Shown: piece after piece, positions 24,783 to 37,144 of the stretch
Position numbering within the stretch: position 1 is the stretch's first letter
How the letters are laid out: each line of letters begins with the position of its first letter
Origin: Rotaria socialis
Lineage: Eukaryota; Rotifera; Eurotatoria; Philodinida; Philodinidae
Length of the DNA: 64,000 nt
NCBI GenBank assembly: GCA_905331475.1
Contig: CAJNYU010000012.1
Location: 1-64,000 of the forward strand
Reading direction: 5' to 3'
The notes under the pieces: model-generated
Told to the model about the DNA's origin: nothing
Seen by the model: only the letters and a program-made list of their open reading frames with translations
The model's database searches: none
Position numbers and translations under genes: made by a program

Positions 24783-26494
24783 ATGGCATCTCACATGTCG
24801 TTCAGAACATCTGGACTAGTATTAGTAATATTTACTATTATTACCATTCAATCGGCTCCTATTGAGAAAGATAAAGAAAGTAAATACAATTTTGTTTTAC
24901 AACAGTTCGATCGTAGTTTTTATTATTGAATTATTTTAAAATTCATAGCTGTTCAATTGCCTTCGGTAATCAATAATAAAGGGGCTGACGATCAACATAT
25001 TCTTAAATTTATTGATTTGGTTAAAACGGCATCAATCTCTACTAGTACCCCAACGACGACGACAACAACTACTACTGTTTCTCAAAGTTCATTAAAAGCA
25101 ACAGCAACAACACAACAAAAGACTGATAATAAAAGGAAACGTTATATTAATGACGATGATGATTGGGATGATCGTTTAGAAAATGAAAGTAATGAATTAG
25201 ATTCTTCTCAATTACAATATTTTAAATATGACAATGCTGGTGATAATATCGAGAATAGATTACATGCTAAAATGAAAGAAACATCACCTACAATCAATGA
25301 TAATGCAGATAGTAAAATTTATCTCTTGGCTGTATGCTGTTTAGTAACATATCATTTTTTTGTTTTTAGAACCAATTAATACAGATGATTCGAAACTTTT
25401 TTCTGATATTAAAATGACACCAAATCAACAGACAGATATTGTACGCCGACGTCGTCATGTTAAATTAAATACAAGACGTAAACGAGCTGCATCAGCATAC
25501 GATTTTTATGATACCGATTCGGTATGATATAATTAAATTAGATATTCTTCCTTTTTTTTCTAACTTATATTTAGTTAAATATATAATTGTCTTCATCTTT
25601 TATTTCGAATTGGAAGTAAACACTTCTGTACTCATATTTTAATAGTTTCTCGTTTCATTTGATGCGTCATCGAGAAAATAACAAACACTCAGAAATATTA
25701 CTACGCATTAATGTATCTAATTGACATTTCAACCTTGTACTTGAACAGAAGACATGTCAAAACAATGCATAAGAAATATAAATAGTTTAGTTTTTCTATT
25801 TATTTATTATTCCGATAGCGTTAAAGTTAACACTAAATAGATTATTTTTTCTTTTTTTTGTAATTTTAGTTAGATGAACCACAAATTGACTTGATTCAAC
25901 GATACCGATATATTCGTCCGACTCGTTCATTTATGTAAAGATTTCTAACTTTAATTTCATGTTACTATTTATACAGATTTTGTTTTTGTTTTGATTATTT
26001 ACATTAGTCCACTCTATTGGTATCCAAGTTACAATCAACGAAATGCTCGTGAAGCTCTTCTGCCATCCTTCTATGATTCAGTAGAATATCCGCCATCATA
26101 TTTAGAACGCATTGGTAGTAATGATATAGAAGAAAATTCAAGTAAATAATTTGATTTAATCAAACAATTTATTTTCATTTGTGCTTTAGTACCAACAGTT
26201 GAAGATCACCTTGAAGATGAAGATGAAGATGAAGATGATTATGAATCAAATCGTTATCCTATTTTATTACCATCATATGATAACACATGGAATAGTGAAC
26301 AATTACAAGAAAGATATAATCGAGATGATATACCGGTCGATGAAGATTTTGAAGAAAATTTAAATGAAAATGATGAAAATGAAGATAGTGATGATGAAAA
26401 TGATGAAAATGATGAAAACGATGATGATGATGGTGATAACGAATTTATGTATCAAAAGCAACGTCCATATAATGTAAAATTCAAAATGAGTTGA
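24783..26494 (+). CDS. Secreted acidic protein with furin-like cleavage sites, unknown function
   Basis: Six exons, 24783-24879, 24949-25311, 25370-25521, 25870-25934, 26008-26141 and 26190-26494, join in phase to 371 residues ending at TGA 26492-26494. The start gives a good signal peptide: a hydrophobic stretch LVLVIFTIITI followed by QSAPI. After a Thr-rich segment come polybasic sites KRKR (about 95-98), RRRR (about 179-182) and RRKR (about 189-192, followed by AAS). A Tyr/Pro-rich segment with YRYIRPTRS and YWYPSYN follows, and the last 100 residues are strongly acidic Asp/Glu repeats. I do not recognise a family. The signal peptide plus repeated furin-type sites would fit a processed precursor or a secreted matrix protein; both are inference. 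No Cys pattern is evident. Confidence 0.7.
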
Positions 26495-27008
26495 AATTTT
26501 AACGCAATGAAAATTCTTTCATTCTAGAATCGTTATGGATTTATTGAGACCTATTTTTGAATGAAAAAAGAGAGATAGAGTATGTTGATGATTTCTTAGA
26601 GTTAGTTTGCATAATTAAAAACATATTTTGTTTTTGTCTTGTTTTAGAAAAAATAATGGTGAACCAGACAAACAGTCTTTTACAAAAAAAAAAATAAAAC
26701 ACAAAATAGAGAAAGAAAAAAGATATTCAATTCATTTATTCTCTCGAAGTGTTTTGATGATAAGACATCTAATAATTTTATTTTTCTTGTCGAAAAAAGA
26801 ATCAGCAATGCGCTTGTTGTTTCTTCATTTTTGTTTAACGCTCTTCTTGTCAAGCATATTGATCAATATTCATGCACATTTGATAGGAAGGTGACGTTGA
26901 AGACCTTGCTTTTATGCTCATAATGTTTTGCCCTGGGCAGTTTTTTTCTCGATGGTTATTGTGTGAAACAGAAAAAAGAAAATCGAAGTTCATTATTCAA
27001 ACAGAGTC
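26495..27008. other. Intergenic, nothing supported
   Basis: About 500 bp of AT-rich sequence. A short frame at 26628-26894 is Lys-rich and then hydrophobic and has no support as a gene. Confidence 0.4.
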
Positions 27009-27338
27009 ATGAATAAGACAGTCGAGAACTTTGCAGTACCAGCTACATGCACTATTTGTCAGACAAGCCATGGTTTTAGTTCAGCTGATCGACGTGCCAT
27101 CATTGTTATGGTTGTTCTAACTGGTGTAGCGCTTATCTTATGCTATGTAGCTGTACTATGGTATGCTATTCGAACACGTTTTATTCGTAATATAAAATCA
27201 CTGATTATTCCGGAAAGTGCACATGAAAATTCAGTATCTGATGGCGATGAGGATATAAAGGCACATATGGCTAGGACAAAAGCAATGCTAACGCAACCTG
27301 CTGTATTTGTATTGGGCGATGATCATGATCGATTTTGA
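27009..27338 (+). CDS. Small single-pass membrane protein, unknown function
   Basis: Single-exon frame of 109 residues. The N-terminal 28 residues contain a C-x2-C pair and an N-glycosylation site at NKT. A clear transmembrane segment (about residues 31-53) is flanked by RR on the N side and RTRFIRN on the C side. The remaining 50 residues are hydrophilic with an acidic SDGDED motif and probably cytosolic. I recognise no family. Confidence 0.55.
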   Translation: MNKTVENFAVPATCTICQTSHGFSSADRRAIIVMVVLTGVALILCYVAVLWYAIRTRFIRNIKSLIIPESAHENSVSDGDEDIKAHMARTKAMLTQPAVFVLGDDHDRF

Positions 27339-28229
27339 AAAACGTTTATCATGTTTTGTGTTTTCATCGTATTTATAATAAATGAGAGTTGCTATTTTTT
27401 TCTCAATAAGAAGTTTAGTGTAACGAAAGTAACATGAGACTGGCAATAATTTGTCAAGGAAATTATCCATTTAGTTTTTTGCTTGACGAGAAAATTATAG
27501 AACAAATACATCTTGGCATTAAAGTGAACAGTCACACAAACATACTTTCTTTTCAAAACAAGAAAATACTTCATTTCAGACGTAAAGTGCTCTTTGTGTT
27601 CACTTTTATTCATAGAGATTTTACAAAGTACGACTATTTAGAATGAAGTAGTATTGAGAACGATTTACCAGTTCTAATTTGGCAATTATTCATTTCAAAT
27701 CAAGTATAATCTTAAGGCTTAGATTATTGACTTATAGATACTGAAAAATAAACCTTTTCAAATGATTAACATCCCCTCTTTTTTCGTTTTTGTCTTATTA
27801 ATATGCCGCATTATTGCTGCTTACTATCAAGTGTTAAATATTAATATAAGTGTTATTACTCATGAGGGAACTGTTCGATTACATTGAACCGCATAAATTA
27901 GATATATGGAAAGAATATCAAGATTACAAAATAAAATAGGGGTTGTTTTTCATATTCATGATAGTTTTGCAAGAATTTTCCTAAACAATAAGATATTTAC
28001 TGTAAAGCTTTAAAAAAAACAAGTACTTCGAATTATCAATAAGCCTATTAAGTATGAAGTTACAGCTTGATTTGATGGCAATTGAGTCTGTACATAGTCT
28101 GGATCTGATGAAAACATAGTTTAAATTTCTTTACAATTGTTTTGCCCGTACAATCCGATTAAGAAAAAGTGAATGCATAAAAAAGGTAATATTTCCGTAT
28201 ATTACAGTTTTTATTTATATTATTTTCAT
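27339..28229. other. Intergenic, nothing supported
   Basis: About 890 bp of AT-rich sequence between two small membrane-protein genes. Open frames on both strands are short and low in complexity. Confidence 0.4.
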
Positions 28230-28511
28230 TCATCTGTTATAAATAAATGGTTCGTGAAGTCGCTCTTTTAGAGTATTGATGGGTGTTGACACATATGATA
28301 GCCTTCTATTAATATGAGTTCGATAATCAAGTTCTAATTGATATAATTCTCTATTTTTGGCATTCCGACTAAAAAAATAGTATAAAATAGTGCCACAAAA
28401 GAAAAAAAGTAATAACAAAAATGCACTAGTAATAGTAATGATTAATATCAATTCTTGTCCATTATCATTTTCACTAATATCAACAAGACCAATATGTTTT
28501 GTCGTTGACAT
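28230..28511 (-). CDS. Small single-pass membrane protein, unknown function
   Basis: A 93-residue frame on the minus strand, ATG at 28511-28509 and TGA at 28232-28230. It has a short acidic N-terminus, a strong transmembrane segment (about residues 21-47, with LLLLFFFCGTILYYFF) and a basic C-terminal tail. It lies just downstream of the larger membrane-protein gene on the same strand, so it could instead be a terminal exon of that gene, but no good acceptor site precedes the ATG. Confidence 0.5.
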   Translation of the reverse strand: MSTTKHIGLVDISENDNGQELILIITITSAFLLLLFFFCGTILYYFFSRNAKNRELYQLELDYRTHINRRLSYVSTPINTLKERLHEPFIYNR

Positions 28512-28624
28512 TGCAAAAACAAATAATTTCTTTCAAAATGCGCCAATATTAATTTTCATCAAATATCAATGTAATGAAAAATAAGTTATTTTTAATTAAA
28601 AATTCAACTCAAAACTTCATTGAT

Positions 28625-30064
28625 TTATATGTACGAAAAGGTAAGAAAAAAAACTACAATGAAAAATTGATTATAGACTGATGTTTTTATACCTTCCGAT
28701 ACTATGTAATAGGATGATAGTTGTACGACTGATGTGGATGTTGTTGCAGTATTTGCACATAAAACTAATGTTGTTGGACTGTTTGCTTGAGTACCACAAT
28801 TTTGCAAGTAACCATAAATAATTTGTGTACGATTTAATACTTGTGTTTGAGCTGTTTCACTTCGTCGTGCTGAATTTATTGTTGGTTGTAAACCAAATAA
28901 AGTAAAAAATGTCACAATTAAAGCAAGTAGTAAGAGTCCAAGCAGTATTAATGCCCAAACAGGGCAACCATAAAACCATTCACAACAACCACATGATTTA
29001 TTCGGTAAATCACAACGTCCTTTACACCAATTACAGTAATAATAATGACGATATTTATAATCAGATTTATAAACTTTTCGTTTTCCAAAATCAAGATCTG
29101 ATGAATAATAACCACTGTGAGTACGTGTACGACGAACATGATGAATAAAACGACGTTCAGGTACAATGGTTGTTGGCGGATCATTAATAATGGTTGTTTG
29201 AATAGGTGGTCGAGGCGGTAGAATAGTATGTTGCTTAATCACATGAGGACGAGGTGTAATTGTTGAATTTGTTGTATAGGAATCTGTTGAACTAGTTGTA
29301 TAATTTGATAATGTTGATGGTGAACGTGTTCTCCGACGTTGATATCGACGTGTACGATACGTAGGTCTTTCATGTATTGTAGTTGTTTCAACAGCGGGTA
29401 CAACTGTTGTTACTTGAGGTACGGCTGTCACCGATGATGTCACCACTGCTGGTACAGTTGGAATTTCCATGGGTCTAATAATTGTTGTAGTTGTTTTTGT
29501 TTCTTCAATAACAGAATCATCATCATCATCATCATAACTATCAACTAGTGTTGGTAGAGTTTTTGCATCTAAAATTCGAGTAGATGTTTTTGTTGTTGAC
29601 GAAACATTTGTTTGTGGCGGATGCATCGAAGACGGTGGTGTTTGATAGCGTACAGTTGATGGTATTTGTTGACGTATAATATCGTGTGATGTTGGATAAG
29701 CATCGAATAATGAAGCTGGTGGTGGTGTTGTTCCACGACTGGTTGTATCTTTCACAGTAACTCTTTTCGGTTCTACTTCTTTTTCAGGAGATTTTACAGT
29801 AAATGATGGTGATGATGAGAATTGTGGAGCATGAGAAGCTCGTTTAACACGAAATACACGTGGACTACCACGTCTAATGATTGGCGGTGAAGAATCACGC
29901 GTTAACGAAGGACTCTCAGCAATAGGATATGCATACGAATTGGTTGATTGTAATTGATTATTATAATTTAGAGTTTGTTGTTGTTGTCTTTGAACATTTC
30001 TTGGATCCATACGGATTGTTGTTTTAGTCATACGACTTTCACTAGATTTATTTGATATTGGCAT
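28625..30064 (-). CDS. Type II-like membrane protein with long Thr/Pro/Arg-rich cytosolic region
   Basis: Minus-strand frame read from ATG 30064-30062 gives about 479 residues. Residues 1-340 are low in complexity: Gln, Ser/Thr, Pro and Arg rich, with one acidic DDDDDDS run. A Cys-rich juxtamembrane block (CNWCKGRCDLPNKSCGCCEW) is followed by one transmembrane segment (about 370-392) and a short C-terminal domain with two Cys and an NRT glycosylation site. The open frame extends further upstream, but a TTCTAACAG acceptor lies just before the chosen ATG, suggesting an intron in the 5' leader. Near the C-terminus a possible 39-nt intron (GTATAA..TTGTAG, multiple of three) makes the last about 20 residues uncertain. 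Family unknown. Confidence 0.6.
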   Translation of the reverse strand: MPISNKSSESRMTKTTIRMDPRNVQRQQQQTLNYNNQLQSTNSYAYPIAESPSLTRDSSPPIIRRGSPRVFRVKRASHAPQFSSSPSFTVKSPEKEVEPKRVTVKDTTSRGTTPPPASLFDAYPTSHDIIRQQIPSTVRYQTPPSSMHPPQTNVSSTTKTSTRILDAKTLPTLVDSYDDDDDDSVIEETKTTTTIIRPMEIPTVPAVVTSSVTAVPQVTTVVPAVETTTIHERPTYRTRRYQRRRTRSPSTLSNYTTSSTDSYTTNSTITPRPHVIKQHTILPPRPPIQTTIINDPPTTIVPERRFIHHVRRTRTHSGYYSSDLDFGKRKVYKSDYKYRHYYYCNWCKGRCDLPNKSCGCCEWFYGCPVWALILLGLLLLALIVTFFTLFGLQPTINSARRSETAQTQVLNRTQIIYGYLQNCGTQANSPTTLVLCANTATTSTSVVQLSSYYIVSEGIKTSVYNQFFIVVFFLTFSYI

Positions 30065-30206
30065 TGTGCTTTGATTTCTTTCTGTTAGAAGAATGAAATA
30101 TGAAAAAGAGAAATCGTTGCTCAACACTTCTGAATCGGTGGGTGGTCTCCTGTTGTCTTCGTGATGTAAGAGAAACCAACGAAACCATTCTGTTTCTTAT
30201 TTTTAG

Positions 30207-30523
30207 AAAAATCATTCTTCAATCAACAACGTATTCGACGTAATATTATATTTACAACAACGTCCATATGGGATGCATTTGATATAAAAGAAGCAGAAAA
30301 GGCATTGTATGAACAAGAAAGAGATAGTCGTGGAATGTCTTTGAAAAATATTTTCTTAATATGTGGCTGTTGTTGTATTATTTTATTAATTTTACTTACT
30401 GCTTCAATGTATACAACACGAGAACGTATTCACAATCAAAATAAAATTATTCAAATAATAAGTCCATCGTCAATGATAAGTAATACCAAGTCATCTCGAA
30501 GTTCCAACAAATCAACTGATTAA
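30207..30523 (+). CDS. Small membrane protein, last exon (5' end uncertain)
   Basis: An acceptor TATTTTTAG at 30198-30206 precedes an open frame ending in TAA at 30523. The encoded segment is about 105 residues: a basic N-terminal part (QQRIRRN), then a transmembrane segment with GCCCIILLILLTA, then a Ser-rich tail. The first exon must lie between about 30065 and 30166. One option is ATG 30094 spliced at GTGGTC (30141), which fits the phase, but it is not certain. The gene is divergent from the neighbouring minus-strand membrane-protein gene, with almost no space between. Confidence 0.5.
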
Positions 30524-31529
30524 ATTATTTATTTTCGTTTCTGCGTGATTGTCTATTATTCTAATAAAACAGTGTTGCCAGTTGGCAAATGATCTTACGC
30601 TATAGTTCGGACAACTTATCAGAAACCATTGCCTTCAAGAAAGTTACATCGATATGTTTTTTATTTGATGTGAAACATAGCATTTCTTCAGTCCGTCGCG
30701 TACGCATCCAAAGTCAGCATTTTTGTGACGCGATGATCTCTATATGATAAAAAAAATTCCGATTCCTCCTGTCGAATCTGATTTAGGCAAAGCAAAATAT
30801 GAATCATATTTTTCAGTTAACCGATTCGATGTAGTGAAACTTGGTGTTGATTTCCCTTAGTATTTAAATAAAAATCGGAAGAGAAAACTAAAATTTTACA
30901 ATGCAAAATTAATTCCTTATGAATGACGATGATTGAAGGTCTGATAGTAAGGGAATAATTTTCACTGGTATCCTGCTAAACAATTAAGCAAACGAATGGA
31001 TTAGCACTTTGCAATCGAATTCTATAGGAAGATAAAATATATCATGAAAAAATACATAGGTCTGTTCCAGTTGTCGAAGTACCTTCATTTTTGTGATTTT
31101 CTCTCTATTGGATCGCAACGATTTAATCAACTGGCATTAATCAAATACTTTCATTTGTAAAAATGAGGAAATTTAGTTAACTCATGATGCAGTAACAATA
31201 CATTCAATGCACTGTAGAAAAATAGAAAAGAAAGTCGGACAAATGTTGTTTCCTTTTTAATATTTTATTTGAATTCTAGTTAGAAAAAAAAGCACAAACC
31301 AGATCATCTATATGCAAATCTTTTCAACGAATATACATATTTTGGATTGAAAATCGTAACTTTTTAATAATATTAGAGCCAAATACGTAGCTCATCATTT
31401 ATATGAAATTGAAAATGAAAATGAATATTATTACCATGAAACGTTTGATTATGAATAGCTGCCATTAATTTATCTCTGAACATGATCTTATTTTCGTGTT
31501 TAGATCGATAACGAGAATTTTTGTTTAAT
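30524..31529. other. Intergenic, nothing supported
   Basis: About 1 kb of AT-rich sequence without a supported gene or repeat boundary. Confidence 0.4.
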
Positions 31530-31890
31530 ACTAACGAGGAAAGGTCCCTGAGTGTATCTCCGGGATTTTAACCAAAAGTAAATGGATGTGTCAGGTCAAG
31601 TATTGGTATCTCAAATATATACAAATTAGCTGCCCAGAGCAAACGAATCCAAACATTTAAGTGAACAAATTTTTTTATACCCCGAGGGGTACCACCAGTA
31701 CTTTGTCATTAAAACAATTCGTCCCTGGTACCCCTCGGGGTATAAAACAATTTGTTCACTTAAATGTTTGGATTCGTTTGCTCTGGGCAGCTAATTTGTA
31801 TATATTTGACATACCAATACTTGACCTGACACATCCATTTACTTTTGGTTAAAATCCTGGAGACACACTCAGGGACCTTCCCTCGTTAGT
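31530..31890. mobile_element. 361-bp foldback MITE-like element
   Basis: Two inverted arms of about 165 bp (31530-31694 and 31726-31890) with few mismatches surround a 31-bp loop. The ends are CTAACGAGGAAAGG and an inverted copy ending CCTCGTTAG. Each arm ends near the loop in the GC palindrome TACCCCGAGGGGTA. There is no coding capacity. I see no certain target-site duplication. The high arm identity suggests a fairly recent element. Confidence 0.75.
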
Positions 31891-32959
31891 TTGAAAACGT
31901 TATATAAATTAAACGGAGCAGTAAAGAAAATTTTCTCAATATTTTTTTCTCTTTAATTTTAATTACTTGTTTCTCTTAATGTCTAACAGACGGGCGATTA
32001 TGATCATGGTATTAATTTATCTTTATTATTCACTTATAGTAAACGATAAATGTAAAAAAAAAAATTATATTTATGAAGTAAAGATAAATCAATAAAATCC
32101 TTATTTCAAAAGGTGAAGATAAATACAATCTTCATTTAGAAAAAAATAAAATACCGATTAATCGCGATTAATAATTCCGATTTTTCTACGATTACGATTA
32201 ATCGAGTTTCTTTTCTATATCAAAGTATATTTTTATTTTGATCATGACAACATAAAACCGAAGAACGAGGAAAAAAAAGAAGACTAAAAGAGAAAGAAAA
32301 TATGGTGACGAGCGCACGTGTAAAAATAGTGTTTGTCTATTGAAAATGGCATGGTCCATTGATTCAAGTAAGCTAAAGTAAGTGGTAAAAAAGCAAGCAC
32401 GTTCGTCAGTGATAAATACGGTGTACAAGTAATTGCAAACATACCAGAAAAAACCTCGTACTGTTCAATATCGTTTACTAAGTAAGTTTATTTTATTTCC
32501 AACATTTTCAGACTAATCCAGTTGAAGACAGCTGAATTCGAGCAATATTCAATGTAGAAATGCTAAAGACTCTGTTATTCAACTTTTGTTTTTTTGGGTA
32601 ACATCGCTTTTTATTGATGGAAAATGGCAATGCACACACATAACAGAAACAAAACAGCGTACAGTATTGTCGAAAAAAAAGCTGAGAAAGAAGAACAAAA
32701 GGAGACATGATATTAGTCTTTTGTCTCGAAGTGTAGTTTGGTCGTTTGATATTGCTTTGCATAATGTGATGATAATGTGGTGTTTGTAGTTGTTGAGGAT
32801 ATCTCGTTGATGGGTCTTCATTGTATCATCGTTGTTTCATAATATATCTGAAAGTGAGCGGTAGGAAACAGAAAGAGCTGAGTAGAGAAAAACGAATCAG
32901 CAAATAGGTTGACTCAACGATGGTCAAGTTTCTCGAGGATGATATTATACTTGTAGGTA
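31891..32959. other. Repeat-like intergenic DNA
   Basis: AT-rich DNA with a cluster of CGATTAAT / ATTAATCG motifs at about 32155-32205. Short open frames here have no domain support. Confidence 0.35.
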
Positions 32960-32989
32960 GGTAATTTTTTTTCATTTAATTTTGTCAAG

Positions 32990-35668
32990 TAGATCTTGAA
33001 GATGTTTTCTCGATGTAATGTCTTTATTTGCTGTTGCTGATTGGATGGGCTGTTTTAGTAATGTCGTTGCATAATCCTTGATTTTTGGAATATTACTAAT
33101 TTTGTGGATGTAGTCGACTGATGTGTAAATTGGTAGACCTAGTGCAGCTCGAAGTGTTTTATTTTGTATGATCTGTATTCGGCTTCATACATTTTGATCA
33201 GCAGTTAATAGTACCAGGTAACCATATATAATGATTGATCGTGTTATTGATTTGAAGATGTTGATCATCGTCCTGCTGTTGGGTTCGTATGCTGTTCTCG
33301 ATAGATAACGAAGTACACTGATCCGAGCTAGGAGCATATCTTGGTTTCGATATGATCGAGATGCCGTCGCCAATTTAACTGCTTGTGTATAATGACACCC
33401 AAATATTTTGTATGATCCAGTGGTTTAATAATTGTATTATCAACTTTAACTTCCACTGGATATTTATACTTGTTCCTTGGATGAATGGTGAAGTGGATCA
33501 TTTCTGTTTTAGTTGGTTTCAATTTTAATTTTCACGACTTGCACCAACTTTTGAATGCATCTATACGGATTGTTGAAATCTGGATGATAGATATGTCATG
33601 ATGTTGGATGACGTCCAGAGTGCTGTATCGTTAGCGAATAATCCATGTTCTGTATGAGTTGGTATTTCATTCATCGAATCTGCAGTATACATAATATATA
33701 ATAGTGGTGATAATGGAAATCCTTGTGGAGTACCGCTCTTTAAGTTGAATTGTCTGCATAGGACATTTTCGATTTCGATTAATGCGATTTGATTTTTTAA
33801 GAAATGATGTTAAGTAGTTGATGATGTACTTATGAAGTCGAAGATCATTTAATTTGTGTATCAGACCGTCTTGCCATACTGAATCGAATGCAGCTTTTAT
33901 ATCGAATGGAATAACCGCTGAGTGTCTTCGAGCACATCGAAGTTGATTCTGAGCGTATCGTTCTAATCGCAGAATGTTGTAAATTGTGCTTTTTCCTGGT
34001 CTAAAGTCGGCTTGGTGTTCTGGTAAGATGTTTCTTCGTTCGACTTCAAGCATTATTCGTTGTTTGATTATTGTCTCCAATAGTTTGCCTAAGCAACTAA
34101 GGAGACTAATCGGTCGATAACTAGACGGATGTTGCTTGTCTTTCTTCGGTTTCATTCTAAGTATAACGTTAGCCGTTTTCCATTTCGTTGGAATATAACC
34201 TTGCTTCAGAATTTGATTGAACAACTTAGTTAAATGCTGAATAAGTAATTCTGAAGAATTTTTTAAACACCTATTATGAATGTTGACTGGCCCAGTGGAG
34301 CTATTTCGAAGTTGTTTAATATGGTATTTAAATTCTTCTATTGCAATTTGCTTCCACTTGGTTGTCATTGAAGAGGTTACGTTTTTGTTCTTGATGTTGC
34401 TTGCTTGACTTGTTACTTGATCATGAAATGGTAGTGTATCATCAGTGTAAGAGTACACATCATTTTCGAAGTAATCCGCAGATAAGTCTGCTTTTCCTTA
34501 TCTGATGTTGCTGCCGTGTTGTTGTATGTCATGCTGCTTGCGTAAGTTTGCTTGATCCTTTTGTTATGGAACTTGCGAACCGTAAGCCAAACCTTTTCCG
34601 AATACATTTTCTGATGACATAAGGACGACATTAATTTGCTAAGGTTGTCTCTTCTGCCATTTCTAAGTGAGCTTGCTAGTAAGATTCTGGAGTTGTAATA
34701 CTGATGTTTTCTATATTGTCTCCGGTCCTCTTCCATCTTCGATATGCTTGATGTTTCAATGTGATCAAGTTCTTGGATGTTTCACTTAATGCATAATTTT
34801 TGCTCGTTGGTGTAGATATTGAAACGGTTTCTTGAGTTGCTGACATTATACTGTTGGCATAATAAACATTGAATATTCTTCTATGTCTAATGTTGAATTA
34901 AAACTATGATCATTGTTTCATAGCATCAGTTGTTAGTCTAATTTGGTTCTGAACTTTGTCCATTTTGCTTCTTTAAAATTAAGTGATAATCTTGGAGAAG
35001 TTGGTTTCGGTTCAGCTCCAATTTGAATGTCGAATGTTAATGACTTATGTCCATTTATTGTGCCAATTGTGGGGTGTGTTTCCACATTTGTGATGAATGA
35101 TAGCAGTGGGTTACTTCCTAGTATCCAATCTAATTTGGCTTCGTTTTCATTCTTTTTCGAATGTTGTACTACCATCGTCGACATATTCAATGAGATGTTC
35201 CTTTAGTAATTCTTGAAGCTGTTTTCCTCTGGCATCTGTGTTTGCTGATCCAATTTCATATAATGTTGCGTTGCGATCACCTACAATAATGCAGTTGTTG
35301 TTGATGTTGTATAGATCTTGGAATATATTCATACCAATCTTAGCTGTTGGTGGAACATAGATTGAAGATATCAGTATCGATTTGTATAATAGCGTTTCAA
35401 TTTGAACTGCTATTATTTCGTTCTTGTGTGTTGTTTTATTGATAATTTCTCGACATTTAATGAGTTCTTTGACTGCTAATAATACTCCACCACCAGATTT
35501 TCCTACTCGGTCATGTCTGAAGATGTTGTAACCCAGAAGAGAGAACGGTCGTTCACTCTTTAGATTAGTTTCATTTACAGAGATGAAGTCGTATTTGGAG
35601 AATCTGACTAAGAGTTCAATTTTGTGTTTTGTAATTGAGTCGATATTAATGTGACAGATACTAATCAT
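32990..35668 (-). pseudogene. LINE ORF2 (endonuclease and reverse transcriptase), broken
   Basis: Starts about 35668 with an endonuclease/exonuclease/phosphatase domain: INIDS, VNETNL, GGGVLLAV and VGDRNA (normally GDFNA), then TDARGK. The reverse transcriptase follows (about 34330-33600) with YRPISLLSCLGKLLE, FDIKAAFDSVW, GTPQGFPLSPLLY and FANDTALW. The last should be FADD, so a catalytic Asp is changed to Asn. A C-terminal piece with YLGVIIHKQLNW lies at 33522-33328. Several frameshifts separate these blocks, so the copy is inactive. Confidence 0.85.
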
Positions 35669-35699
35669 TATTCCAGTTTGTCTTGCGATCTTTGGTATC

Positions 35700-37144
35700 C
35701 ATTACCGTCGAGTCTAATGAACTGTCAAGAGATCGATTTCTTTTGGATGTTTTTGCTGTTGGCTTTCGGTTAGGTGTTGGCTTTCGGTTAGGTGTTGGCT
35801 TTTTTATACTATCATTAACCGTAGTAGATGATTGTGTTGATGTTTTATTTTTATTTATAGTCGTTGGTGGTTTCGCTGTTGTTGCAGCAGATGTAGTGGT
35901 TGGTTTTGTAATTTGTTACTTTGGTTTTGTGGCTGTTGTAGGTTGTTTTTGTTTTTTGCATTAACTATTTGGATATCTTCATCACTATCCGATAATGATG
36001 ATGATGATATTGCATCGTCGTTGATTAAGGTTTCAACTGATGAAATAGTTTGTTCGATTGTTTTAATCTTCTGTTGCAGTGATTTAAATAATCTTTTGGT
36101 TGTTTCTTCAATGATTTTTTTCCATCTTGCTGGTAAGTAGATTGATAAGTTCACCGAGGATATCATTATGTAAAAAACCTTGTTGACGTTGATACATGTT
36201 TGGTAATGAAGGAAATTCATTGCTATCATGTAATAATGGTGTTGTAGTTGTTGGGCTGCTTATGGACGAATATTGATTAATTAAATTCAACATTCGCTTT
36301 TCTTGTTCTAAAAACTTAGGACAATCATTAGCAGTTGCCAAATGTTTACCTTTACAGTTGTTACATTTAATTGCATCATTTGCAGCAGTGCATTACTCGA
36401 TACGATGGTTATCACCGCATTTAGCACATATTTGCTGTTTTGTTTCGCAGTACTTAGCTACATGATTGTATTGAAGACAAATGTAATATTGTATACTGAC
36501 TTTTTATTTTGTGGAGCAGCTTCAGCATTAAAGTGCATCGAATCCGCTTGTAGTCCAGTGTGGATAAATGTGTTTGGATTGTTTGCATCCTTAAATGTTA
36601 CTTTAATTGTGCTTGTAGGCGTATTGTCATCTTTTCGGTTTAATCGAGTAACATTGATAACATCAAGACCAACTTTATTTAATGCTTCGGTTATTCGATT
36701 TTCGGGTATCTCAGGGTCGATTCCCTTTACGAAAGCAATCATTTCTGTATCCTGGATTCTTTGTATTATTCGAGGAACGAATAGATTTGCTGTTTGTTGA
36801 CCGTTTGCTGTAAGGATTAATGTAAATTCATTTAACAGACGATTAAACGAGCTAACATCACTAGCATATAATGTAAATCATCCAGATCGCCTAAGTTGTA
36901 TATCATGAATTTTAACATCATTTAAGTGCTGCTTCAGTATATCATTAAGTTATAGCTTGCTGATCTTGGCTTTCTCTATAATAAGAGAAACAATGGTAAA
37001 TTTTGATTGGGTGGATTTTCCAGCTAATGGCGATCTTCCATCTTGTGTATGGCCATTTTAAACAGCTGATTGACTAAGTTCGCTATCGAGGTGTTGGTTC
37101 CGCTGCTTATCACCGGCAACTCCACCTCCTGTTTTCGGAGGCAT
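35700..37144 (-). pseudogene. LINE ORF1 (gag-like, zinc knuckles), broken
   Basis: Begins MPPKTGGGVAGDK at 37144 and is interrupted by stops at several points. A central segment (36742-36458) reads like an RRM-type gag domain (ENRITEALNKVGLDVINVTR). Downstream, about 36450-36315, come zinc-knuckle remnants (ICAKCGDNH and IKCNNCKGKHLATANDCP). The C-terminal part (36229-35855) has a coiled-coil-like segment and Gln/Asn-rich sequence. Such proteins bind the element RNA. Confidence 0.7.

Noticed and set aside
28948-29184. Open frame inside the 479-residue membrane-protein gene
   Set aside because: Same strand, other frame; the main frame has clear membrane and Cys-rich features.
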